In this document: piece after piece, positions 55,625 to 62,452 of the stretch | How positions within the stretch are numbered: position 1 is the stretch's first letter | Layout: each line of letters starts with the position of its first letter | DNA from: Oleispira sp963933055 | Lineage (GTDB): Bacteria > Pseudomonadota > Gammaproteobacteria > Pseudomonadales > Oceanobacteraceae | Length of the DNA stretch: 62,452 bases | Reading direction: 5' to 3' | NCBI GenBank assembly: GCA_963933055.1 | Contig: CAWVSY010000019.1 | Coordinates: 1 to 62,452 of the forward strand | Program-made: the position numbers and the translations under genes | The notes under the pieces: generated by a model | Database searches by the model: none | What the model was told of the DNA's origin: nothing | What the model saw: the letters and a program-made list of their open reading frames with translations, nothing else

Positions 55625-56727
55625 TGTTAAACATTACTTTAGAAAAAAGGCCGTCTGATTCCAAGGCCATGTCTTATTTATCACCACTGTTTGCGATTAT
55701 ATTAACACTTGTGAGCGGTGGTTTATTATTTACGGCATTAGGACAAGATCCTTTTCATGCCTTGTATACTTTTTTTATTGCACCATTAACCGATGTTTAT
55801 GGCTGGACTGAATTAGGCGTTAAGGTTGCACCACTCACACTATGTGCTATTGGATTAATGCTTTGTTTTAAGGCAAAAATTTGGAACATCGGTGCTGAAG
55901 GCCAGTTCATTTTAGGCGGCCTGGGTGGTGGTTATATTGCTTTGGAATTAATGGATGCAGAAGGCTTTTGGGTTTTACCGTTAGTTTTATTTTTTGGCGC
56001 TCTGTCCGGTTTGTTTTGGGGGGCAATTACTGCCCTACTAAAAACTCGCTTTGGGGCTAACGAAATTTTAACCACGATTATGCTTAACTACATCGCTCTT
56101 AACTGGTTATTGTATGGAGTACATGGTCCATTAAAAGACCCTGAAGGTTTCAACTTTCCCGAGTCTGCGTTGTTTTCTGATTTTGCTACCTTGCCTGTTT
56201 TATCAGACGATTATCGCTTAAATATCAGCATCTTTTTTGCACTCATCGCCGTCGCGGCCATATGGGCATTGATGTCGAAAACCTTATTAGGTTTTCAGAT
56301 TGCGGTATTGGGTGAAGATAAAGCCGCTGCACGTTTTGCCGGCTTTAAAGAAGAACGCTTAACTTGGTTTGTTCTATTAGCCTGCGGCGCATTAGCAGGC
56401 TTGGCGGGCGTAAGTGAAGTCACTGGCTCCATCGGCCAGCTCAATCCGTATATATCTCCTGGCTACGGTTATGCGGCCATTATTGTTGTCTTTCTTGGCC
56501 GTATGCACCCCGTCGGTATTGTTTTTGCGAGTATGCTGCTAGCACTGACTTATATGGGTGGAGAAATGGCTCAAATGGATTTAGCCCTGCCTAAGTCGTT
56601 AACCGGTTTATTCCAAGGCATGTTGTTATTTTATTTACTCGCCTGTGATTTATTAATTAGCTATCGCATTGTGCGTAAGCCGACTGCTCGCGCTATCAGC
56701 AGTTCTTCCAACCCTGCACAAGCATAA
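55624..56727 (+). CDS. ABC transporter permease, BMP/nucleoside type
   Basis: A 367-residue inner-membrane permease with about 9-10 hydrophobic helices. The conserved block GLMLCFKAKIWNIGAEGQF and, later, LGRMHPVGIV mark the branched-chain/nucleoside permease family (YufP-like). Start and stop overlap the ATPase gene (TAATG), so the two are coupled. The partner permease follows 25 bases downstream. It forms the membrane pore with that partner. The direct substrate is inferred from the locus. Confidence 0.9.
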   Translation: MLNITLEKRPSDSKAMSYLSPLFAIILTLVSGGLLFTALGQDPFHALYTFFIAPLTDVYGWTELGVKVAPLTLCAIGLMLCFKAKIWNIGAEGQFILGGLGGGYIALELMDAEGFWVLPLVLFFGALSGLFWGAITALLKTRFGANEILTTIMLNYIALNWLLYGVHGPLKDPEGFNFPESALFSDFATLPVLSDDYRLNISIFFALIAVAAIWALMSKTLLGFQIAVLGEDKAAARFAGFKEERLTWFVLLACGALAGLAGVSEVTGSIGQLNPYISPGYGYAAIIVVFLGRMHPVGIVFASMLLALTYMGGEMAQMDLALPKSLTGLFQGMLLFYLLACDLLISYRIVRKPTARAISSSSNPAQA

Positions 56728-56752
56728 CGCTAATATAGAAGAGGCAAGTACA

Positions 56753-57679
56753 ATGGATTTTGAATTATTCACCAATATTTTGTTCGCGACGTTACGTACG
56801 GGTACACCACTGATTTTGATCGCCCTCGGTGAGATGGTATGTGAAAAGTCAGGCGTTTTAAACCTTGGCCAAGAAGGCATGGTATTAATGGGCGCCGCTC
56901 TGGGTTTTATTGCTGCGGTTGTAACAGGCCATGCAGGTTTAGGGATCATCGCTGCTATTCTCGCGGGTATGATGATGTCGGTTCTGTTTGCTTTCTTAGC
57001 GGTTACTTTAGTTTCGAATCAGGTAGCAACAGGATTAGCGCTGACAATTTTTGGTACCGGCCTCAGTGGCTTTTTAGGCGCGGGTTATGTCGGAATGGCA
57101 ATTGATGGAATAGCGCCTTTCCCCATTCCATTCTTAAGCGATATTCCGTTTATCGGCAAAGTTTTATTTTCCCATGACCCATTGGTTTATCTATCTTGGT
57201 TTATGTTCGCATTAATTTTCTGGTGCTTCCGCAGTACCCGTTTAGGCTTAACGATTCGAGCTGTCGGTGAAAATCCTGAAGCCGCTAATGCGATTGGTAT
57301 CCCAGTCATGAAGGTTCGTTATGGTGCCATTTTATTTGGTGGTGCCATGGCCGGTTTAGCCGGTGCTTATCTTTCCCTTGTTTATACTCCGATGTGGAGT
57401 GAAGGCATGTCCGCAGGACGCGGTTGGATTGCATTAGCCCTAGTGGTGTTTGCCAGCTGGAAAGCTGAACGCATTCTATTAGGTGCTTATTTATTTGGTG
57501 CCGCAAGCATCATGCATTTGGTTCTACAAGGACTTGGCTTTGAAGCGTCTCCAAACCTTCTTGCAATGTTGCCTTATGGTGCCACCATTATTGTTTTAGT
57601 CATCATCGCTAGCGATGCGGCAAAAGCAAAATTGAGTACTCCTCTTGCATTAGGTCAGCCTTATAGACCGCAAGTGTAA
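56753..57679 (+). CDS. Second ABC transporter permease, BMP/nucleoside type
   Basis: A 308-residue permease when started at 56753, where a GAGG ribosome site sits 8 bases upstream; an in-frame ATG at 56669 overlaps the previous gene and lacks support. ALGEMVCEKSGVLNLGQEGM is the family signature (YufQ-like), with RAVGENPEAANAIGIPV at mid-protein. About 8 hydrophobic helices. It pairs with the preceding permease. Like the others of this operon, it lies downstream of the sigma-54 promoter at 54032. Confidence 0.92.
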   Translation: MDFELFTNILFATLRTGTPLILIALGEMVCEKSGVLNLGQEGMVLMGAALGFIAAVVTGHAGLGIIAAILAGMMMSVLFAFLAVTLVSNQVATGLALTIFGTGLSGFLGAGYVGMAIDGIAPFPIPFLSDIPFIGKVLFSHDPLVYLSWFMFALIFWCFRSTRLGLTIRAVGENPEAANAIGIPVMKVRYGAILFGGAMAGLAGAYLSLVYTPMWSEGMSAGRGWIALALVVFASWKAERILLGAYLFGAASIMHLVLQGLGFEASPNLLAMLPYGATIIVLVIIASDAAKAKLSTPLALGQPYRPQV

Positions 57680-57782
57680 CGTTTTTAAGATGTTGTTTTT
57701 AAAACCCAGGGGTATCACCGCAAGATAGTGGCGAACCTCAATTATTTAATCTAACTGAAGTGAACTAAAAGGAAGCATACAG

Positions 57783-58862
57783 ATGCATTCAAATAAACTA
57801 ACGAAATTGGTCATGGCGGCGGCTTTAGCACTTGGGGCGAATGTTGCTTCTGCTGAAGATCCATTAAAAGTAGGCTTTGTTTACGTTGGACCAACGGGCG
57901 ATGCTGGCTGGACGTTCGGACATGATGAAGGGCGTAAGTACATCGTTGAAAAATTCGGTGATAAAATTGAAACCAACTACGTTGAAAGTGTTGCTGAAGG
58001 CGCTGACTCTGAGCGTGTTATTCGCCAACTGGCCGCAAAAGGCCACGACTTAATTTTCACGACTTCGTTTGGCTATATGAACCCAACATTGAAAGTCGCT
58101 AAGAAATTTAAGAAAGTTAAGTTCGAACATGCTACAGGTTATAAGCGCGGTAAAAATACTGGGACTTATTTCGCTCGTGCATATCAAGGCCGTTATCTTA
58201 CCGGTTTGATCGCGGGTAAAATGACCAAAACAAACGTGATTGGTTATGTCGCTTCTTTCCCTATTCCTGAAGTAATTCGTGGGATTAACGCTTTTACTAA
58301 AGGCGCTCAAGAAGTGAATCCTGACGTTCAAGTTAAAGTAGTCTGGGCATCAACCTGGTATGATCCAGCAAAAGAACGTGAAGCCGCTGAAACATTAATG
58401 TTACAAGGCGCTGATATTCTAACCCAGCATACTGACTCTGCAGCCGTGATTCAGGCCGCTGAATCGAAAGGTAACTACGCAATCGGTTATCACTCTGACA
58501 TGAGTGCGTATGGTGCTAAAGCTCACCTTACGTCAACGGTGCATCACTGGGGCCCTTTATACGCAGCAAAAGTACAAGCGGTTATGGATGGCACTTGGAA
58601 GTCTGAAGACCTATGGCCTGGTATTGCTGAAGGCGTAACAGACCTTGCACCTTTAAACGATATCATCCCTGCTGATGTGAAGGCATTGGTTGCAGAGAAA
58701 AAAGAAGCTATCAGAAGCGGCTCTATGCGCGTATTTGATGGCCCTGTTTTCGATCAGTCAGGCAAAGAAGTAATTGGCGCGGGCAAGACTATGGATGATG
58801 GCGCTCTTAAAGGCTTCAACTGGTATGTAAAAGGCGTTGAAGGCCAATTACCTAAGTCGTAA
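57783..58862 (+). CDS. BMP-family periplasmic binding protein
   Basis: A 359-residue member of the BMP/PnrA family, the receptor of purine nucleoside/nucleobase ABC importers. A Sec signal peptide is clear (residues 1-24, cleavage near ASA/EDP) and, unlike PnrA, there is no lipobox, so the protein is free in the periplasm. Family motifs: VGPTGDAGWTFGHDEGRK, FTTSFGYM, YFARAYQGRYLTGLIAG and QHTDSAAVIQAAE. AAGGAAG precedes the ATG. A 103-base gap from the permease suggests independent tuning of its level. Confidence 0.93.
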   Translation: MHSNKLTKLVMAAALALGANVASAEDPLKVGFVYVGPTGDAGWTFGHDEGRKYIVEKFGDKIETNYVESVAEGADSERVIRQLAAKGHDLIFTTSFGYMNPTLKVAKKFKKVKFEHATGYKRGKNTGTYFARAYQGRYLTGLIAGKMTKTNVIGYVASFPIPEVIRGINAFTKGAQEVNPDVQVKVVWASTWYDPAKEREAAETLMLQGADILTQHTDSAAVIQAAESKGNYAIGYHSDMSAYGAKAHLTSTVHHWGPLYAAKVQAVMDGTWKSEDLWPGIAEGVTDLAPLNDIIPADVKALVAEKKEAIRSGSMRVFDGPVFDQSGKEVIGAGKTMDDGALKGFNWYVKGVEGQLPKS

Positions 58863-58886
58863 TATCACGACTTTAAAGCGATAATG

Positions 58887-58922
58887 AGTAGCCAGTCTCT
58901 AAGAGGCACCAGACTGGCTACT
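58887..58922 (+). terminator. Stem-loop terminator after the binding-protein gene
   Basis: A perfect 12-bp stem (58887-58898 with 58911-58922) with a 12-base loop, 24 bases after the stop. The following U-tract is weak. Confidence 0.7.
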
Positions 58923-59076
58923 TAATTACAATCAAGGACAGATTGTTCACATTAGCTTGATGCAAGTCTGCTTCTTAGCTTATGTATTTTCAGTTCAACA
59001 TGACATTCTGTTACAATGAACATCCGTATTATTCATCGGATGATGTCACCTTATACTGTTATTAACGAGGCCTTTG

Positions 59077-59721
59077 GTGAGCGTAACTAAGAAGTACAAA
59101 CCGGGTAAAATCCGCGAGCAGAACAGTCAAAAAATTCTTCAAGCGGCAGAAGTCGAATTTGTTAAGCATGGATATAAAGGGACGAGTATGCAGTCAATCT
59201 CTGACGCTGCTGGCCTTCCTAAAGCAAACCTGCATTATTATTTTACCAATAAAGCCAAGCTATATAACGCGGTATTGGAAGATATTGTGCAGCGCTGGAA
59301 CGAAGTACTTGCTGATATCACGCAAGACGATGACCCCACAGAAACTTTAGAGTTTTATATTCGCACTAAAGTTGAACTCGCTATTCGCTACCCTAATGCC
59401 TCAAAAATTTTCGCCACCGAAATTATTCAAGGTGCGCCAAATGTTAACGAATACCTACGCACGGATTTGCGAACGTGGTTAAGAGCCAAAACCAAAATCA
59501 TTGAAACCTGGATTGAACAAGGCAAAATGTCTAAAGTTGATCCTGAGCATCTATTTTTTATGATCTGGTCAACGACCCAGCACTATGCAGATTTCGAAGC
59601 TCAAATTTTAACGATTACGAATAAGCTTGAATATGAAGCAGATGATATTGAACGTATTAGCCGTTTTTTATGCCATATGATTTTAACAGGTTGTGGATTG
59701 ACCCCAACCCATAAGCTTTAA
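59077..59721 (+). CDS. RutR-like TetR-family regulator
   Basis: A 214-residue TetR regulator. The N-terminal HTH (GTSMQSISDAAGLPKANLHY, YFTNKAKLYNAVLE) and, in the ligand domain, RYPNASKIFATEII and VDPEHLFFMIWSTTQHYADF follow E. coli RutR closely. RutR senses pyrimidines and controls nucleobase breakdown; here the gene lies inside a purine locus, so its ligand may be a purine or urate intermediate. The GTG at 59077 is preferred, with a GAGG site 6 bases before; a TTG lies one codon earlier. RutR-like boxes occur in the region at 53.5-54.1 kb. Confidence 0.87.
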   Translation: MSVTKKYKPGKIREQNSQKILQAAEVEFVKHGYKGTSMQSISDAAGLPKANLHYYFTNKAKLYNAVLEDIVQRWNEVLADITQDDDPTETLEFYIRTKVELAIRYPNASKIFATEIIQGAPNVNEYLRTDLRTWLRAKTKIIETWIEQGKMSKVDPEHLFFMIWSTTQHYADFEAQILTITNKLEYEADDIERISRFLCHMILTGCGLTPTHKL

Positions 59722-59926
59722 TTCGACGTCAAAATAGGTAAAATACTCTTTATCGGCAGATTAACACGCAAGTCACTGCCATGTACGCAATCTGTGCATG
59801 GCGATGTGATAACTGTTCGTTCATTTTTGTTCTACTCTTCTCACTTCCCTGTTTCCGTTTGCACTCTTTTTTAATTCTTAATTGAATTCCATCGCTATGG
59901 CGATGCACTACTTAAAAGGTGAAAAC

Positions 59927-61306
59927 ATGTCTAAGTCTTCTTTCAATACTATCGCACCAAAAAAGAACCTGTGGATAAAAAAACCTCTCTCAGCTTTTAC
60001 GGCCAATCAGCAAGATGCCAGTAATGGTATCGTTATTTCAAATGGCATCATCATTGAACTTGTCCCCGCGGGCGGTGTACCACAAAACCCTATCGATCAA
60101 ACCTTTGATGCCCGTCGTCACGTATTAATACCAGGATTAGTTAATACTCACCATCACCTGTATCAAACCCTGACGCGTGCTTTTCCTCCTGCACTCAATA
60201 AGCGCCTCTTTCCTTGGCTACAAACCTTGTATCCAGTATGGGCAAAGTTACAGCCTGACATGCTCCATGCTGCAACAGAATTGGGATTGGCAGAGCTCAT
60301 GCTATCGGGGTGTACAACGGTAGCAGATCATCATTACCTCTTTCCACAAGCGTTAACCGAAGCAATTGATATTCAGGTATCTGCAGCGAGTAAGATTGGC
60401 AATCGTGTCATGTTAACGCGCGGTTCCATGAGCTTAGGCCAAGACGATGGTGGTTTACCGCCACAATCGACGGTTCAAACTGATAGCGCTATCTTGGATG
60501 ATTGCCAGCGGGTTATTCAGCAGTTTCATCAACCAGGTCCTGGCGCTATGATTCAGCTGGCTCTGGCGCCTTGCTCACCTTTTTCAGTAACAACTGAGTT
60601 AATGCGAGAAACAGCCACGTTGGCTCGTGATCATAGTGTGCGCTTACATACTCATCTTGCTGAAACAGAAGACGAGAATAATTTTTGCTTACAGACCTTT
60701 GGCTTGCGTCCAGTAGACTATCTAGAATCCGTTGGTTGGCTTTCAAGTGATGTTTGGCTAGCCCATGGTATTCACTTTAACGATGACGAAATTAAGCGCC
60801 TAGGCAAAGCGAAGGTAGGCATAGCACACTGCCCAAGTTCAAATATGGTATTAGCTTCGGGGATCTGTCGCACCAAAGAGCTGCAAGCGGCTGGTGCCTA
60901 TGTTGGGTTAGGAGTTGATGGCTCAGCATCCAACGATGGCTCCAATATGATTCAAGAAGTTCGGCAAGCTCTGCTCATCAACCGCCTACGCTATCAAGCG
61001 GATGAAGTTACCCACCAAGATGCTTTGTATTGGGCAACAAAAGGGTCAGCTAAAGTACTAGGCCGAGATGACATTGGAGAACTAGCCATCGGTAAGCAGG
61101 CCGATATTGCCTTATTCAGTCTTGATGAAGCACGCTTCTCTGGCGCTCACGACCCCTTAGCCGCTTTAATCTTATGCGGCGCACACAGTGCAGATTATGT
61201 AATGGTTGCTGGGCAATGGAAGGTAAAGCAAGGCAAACTGCTAAATAGCGACATTGATGAGATTCAGGCCCGCCATACAGAGTCTGCTGCTAAGCTGGTT
61301 TTATAA
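59927..61306 (+). CDS. 8-oxoguanine deaminase
   Basis: A 459-residue amidohydrolase of the group that includes the characterised Pseudomonas 8-oxoguanine deaminase, which forms urate directly. Metal ligands: NTHHHLYQT, RLHTHLAETEDE, LAHGIHF and LGVDGSASND; CPSSNMVLASG is the family-typical loop. Some relatives are annotated as hydroxyatrazine or S-adenosylhomocysteine deaminases, but length and locus favour the purine role. The ATG at 59927 is preferred, with AAAGGTG upstream; TTG starts further up are possible. It sends urate straight to PuuD. Confidence 0.85.
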   Translation: MSKSSFNTIAPKKNLWIKKPLSAFTANQQDASNGIVISNGIIIELVPAGGVPQNPIDQTFDARRHVLIPGLVNTHHHLYQTLTRAFPPALNKRLFPWLQTLYPVWAKLQPDMLHAATELGLAELMLSGCTTVADHHYLFPQALTEAIDIQVSAASKIGNRVMLTRGSMSLGQDDGGLPPQSTVQTDSAILDDCQRVIQQFHQPGPGAMIQLALAPCSPFSVTTELMRETATLARDHSVRLHTHLAETEDENNFCLQTFGLRPVDYLESVGWLSSDVWLAHGIHFNDDEIKRLGKAKVGIAHCPSSNMVLASGICRTKELQAAGAYVGLGVDGSASNDGSNMIQEVRQALLINRLRYQADEVTHQDALYWATKGSAKVLGRDDIGELAIGKQADIALFSLDEARFSGAHDPLAALILCGAHSADYVMVAGQWKVKQGKLLNSDIDEIQARHTESAAKLVL

Positions 61307-61408
61307 CCTGAATAACGATTATAATTTTAGCAGACTGCTCGATTGCAAGCTGATAATAGCTGACCATTGTGTTAGAATTTGGCGTTAATTATGTTTCTGA
61401 TTAACTGG

Positions 61409-61434
61409 GGCAGCTAACATCCTAACATGCTGCC
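61409..61434 (+). promoter_or_regulatory. Leader hairpin before gpt
   Basis: GGCAGC pairs with GCTGCC around a loop with the direct repeat TAACAT-CC-TAACAT, ending just before the AAAAGGAC ribosome site. It could affect translation. Confidence 0.35.
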
Positions 61435-61448
61435 AAAAGGACGATGCC

Positions 61449-61925
61449 ATGAGCAAGTACGAACTAGATTTCTTCGTTTCCTGGGAAGAATTACATAAAG
61501 CAGGTCGCCGTTTGGCGAATACTCTGCATGACTTACAGGAATGGAAAGGTATTCTAGCCGTGACTCGCGGCGGCATGGTGCCAACGGCTATTATTGCCCG
61601 CGAACTCAATATCCGCCTCATCGATACAATCTGCATCTCTAGCTATGATGGCCAAGAGCGTGGTGGCTTCACATTAAATAAAGCACCAGATCTAGAAGAA
61701 GGCGGCAAAGGCTGGCTAATTATCGATGACCTAGTAGATACTGGTAAAACAGCTGCTGAAGTTCGCAGACAGTTTCCTAATGCTCACTTTGCTACTTTAT
61801 ATGCCAAGCCTGCTGGGATTGAATACGTCGATAGTTATGTTGAAGAAGTAACCCAAAATACTTGGATTCGCTTCCCTTGGGATATGAAACTTAGCTATGC
61901 CGACCCCATTGTTAAAGGTGGTTAG
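61449..61925 (+). CDS. gpt: Xanthine-guanine phosphoribosyltransferase
   Basis: A 158-residue enzyme salvaging xanthine, guanine and hypoxanthine to nucleotides with PRPP. The PRPP loop is in WLIIDDLVDTGKT (~residues 88-100), preceded by AVTRGGMVPTAII and ISSYDGQERGGF; length matches E. coli Gpt (152). AAAGGAC lies upstream with good spacing. It shares the strand with the deaminase gene but has its own leader. It competes with the catabolic route for xanthine and guanine. Confidence 0.95.
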   Translation: MSKYELDFFVSWEELHKAGRRLANTLHDLQEWKGILAVTRGGMVPTAIIARELNIRLIDTICISSYDGQERGGFTLNKAPDLEEGGKGWLIIDDLVDTGKTAAEVRRQFPNAHFATLYAKPAGIEYVDSYVEEVTQNTWIRFPWDMKLSYADPIVKGG

Positions 61926-61951
61926 CCCTTAGCTTACTCAATATTTTTAAT

Positions 61952-61976
61952 AGCCTCGCATTGCGGGGCTTTTTTA
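61952..61976 (+). terminator. Intrinsic terminator of gpt
   Basis: An 8-bp stem (61952-61959 with 61963-61970) with a short loop and a T-run from 61971. Confidence 0.9.
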
Positions 61977-62031
61977 TGCCTGTAATCACTCAAAACGGCA
62001 ACGGCTTGGTAGGCATCACTTTCTTCGAGAC

Positions 62032-62079
62032 AAAAAAAATCCCCAACCGATGCTTTTGTTAAAAAGAATCGATTGAGGA
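62032..62079 (-). terminator. rRNA operon terminator (after 5S copy 2)
   Basis: On the minus strand an 11-bp stem (62041-62051 with 62068-62078) is followed by a U-run. Confidence 0.92.
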
Positions 62080-62091
62080 CTTTAGAATAAG

Positions 62092-62210
62092 AGCTTGACG
62101 ATGACCTACTCTCACATGGGGAAACCCCACACTACCATCGGCGCTACTGCGTTTCACTTCTGAGTTCGAGATGGGTTCAGGTGGTTCCACAGCGCTATTG
62201 TCGTCAAGCA
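62092..62210 (-). rRNA. rrf: 5S ribosomal RNA, second tandem copy
   Basis: A complete 5S rRNA of about 119 bases read on the minus strand: the ends pair (TGCTTGACG with CGTCAAGC), and the conserved core (CCATCTCGAACTCAGAAG and AGTGTGGGGTTTCCCCATGT) is clear. A reading frame crossing it is not real. Confidence 0.96.
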
Positions 62211-62350
62211 AACCTTGATGCTTTGTGAATGTCTTAGTGTCTACGACTGCTCTTCGATAATTCATCGTAGTTCAGGAGACTGCATTACTCAGCAAATTCT
62301 GGTGGATACTTAATTATAATAATTAATTTTTCTAATATGCCTTCAGAGGC
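62211..62350 (-). other. Spacer between tandem 5S genes
   Basis: 140 bases following the terminator of the upstream 5S copy and leading into the second. It resembles a 23S-5S type spacer (inferred), suggesting that the duplicated unit included the spacer. I see no clear promoter. Confidence 0.45.
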
Positions 62351-62396
62351 AAAAAAAATCCCCAACCAATACTTAACTAAAAGAATTGATTGGGGA
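62351..62396 (-). terminator. Terminator between the two 5S genes
   Basis: On the minus strand an 11-bp stem (62360-62370 with 62385-62395) is followed by a U-run; nearly the same sequence as the terminator at 62032. Confidence 0.9.
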
Positions 62397-62408
62397 CTTT
62401 AGAATAAG

Positions 62409-62452
62409 AGCTTGACGATGACCTACTCTCACATGGGGAAACCCCACACTAC
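62409..62452 (-). rRNA. rrf: 5S ribosomal RNA, first tandem copy (partial)
   Basis: The 3' 44 bases of another 5S gene, identical to the first copy over the visible part, cut by the window edge. Confidence 0.93.

Noticed and set aside
61360..61375. A RutR-like box before gpt (TGACCA half site)
   Set aside because: It matches only 9 of 14 consensus positions; a single half-site is expected by chance.
62059..62265. A 68-codon minus-strand frame
   Set aside because: It runs through the 5S rRNA gene.
1..62452. CRISPR array, prophage, insertion sequence or tRNA gene
   Set aside because: No spaced identical repeats, transposase or phage-type protein, or cloverleaf pattern was noticed; a tRNA scan was not possible here.

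Overview
The window is chromosomal DNA from a Gram-negative marine-type gammaproteobacterium. The evidence is FadH and the Ohr/OhrR pair, many c-di-GMP and chemotaxis-type sensors, periplasmic proteins with Sec and lipoprotein signals, AT-leaning base composition, and a gene set typical of Oceanospirillales-like bacteria. The genus is not certain. There are no phage genes, insertion sequences, tRNAs or CRISPR arrays.

Layout. 1-4.5 kb: an AlkB-type dioxygenase, fadH, an alpha/beta hydrolase and a small conserved protein. 4.6-16.3 kb: an island of three transglutaminase-like proteins (one fused to DUF2126), two circularly permuted ATP-grasp proteins and two alpha-E domains (one pair split, one pair fused), with a convergent zinc-ribbon metallopeptidase. 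It is probably a peptide or amide ligase/hydrolase system whose product is unknown. 16.4-28.9 kb: an orphan periplasmic binding protein, a GNAT enzyme, a Trp-rich small protein, two c-di-GMP enzymes, the divergent ohrR/ohr pair with two matching operators, an SMP-30-like protein with a shifted N-terminus, RsuA, and a class III nucleotidyl cyclase overlapping a lipoprotein gene. 28.9-36.5 kb: LysR/glutathionyl-hydroquinone reductase/pirin, a prolyl-hydroxylase-like protein, a cold-shock protein next to a pentanucleotide repeat, a Cu/Zn-type permease and a fatty acyl-CoA synthetase. 36.7-42.6 kb: an unknown protein, a stand-alone BLUF blue-light sensor, an orphan binding protein, a chemoreceptor cut by one in-frame TGA, a TSUP permease and a ferritin-like hydrolase.

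42.8-61.9 kb is a purine-use locus. One strand carries xdhA-xdhB-xdhC-alc-uraD-uraH-allA-guaD-puuD. The other carries a BMP-type nucleobase/nucleoside ABC transporter (ATPase, two permeases, binding protein), a RutR-like TetR regulator, an 8-oxoguanine deaminase and gpt. Together they import purines, deaminate guanine and 8-oxoguanine, oxidise hypoxanthine/xanthine to urate and degrade urate to glyoxylate and urea. Allantoinase is the only missing step. The 0.57-kb divergent control region holds a good sigma-54 -24/-12 promoter for the transporter and three RutR-like boxes, suggesting joint control by nitrogen status and a local TetR repressor.

The right edge (62.0-62.45 kb) is the 3' end of an rRNA operon on the minus strand, with two tandem 5S genes, each followed by its own intrinsic terminator.
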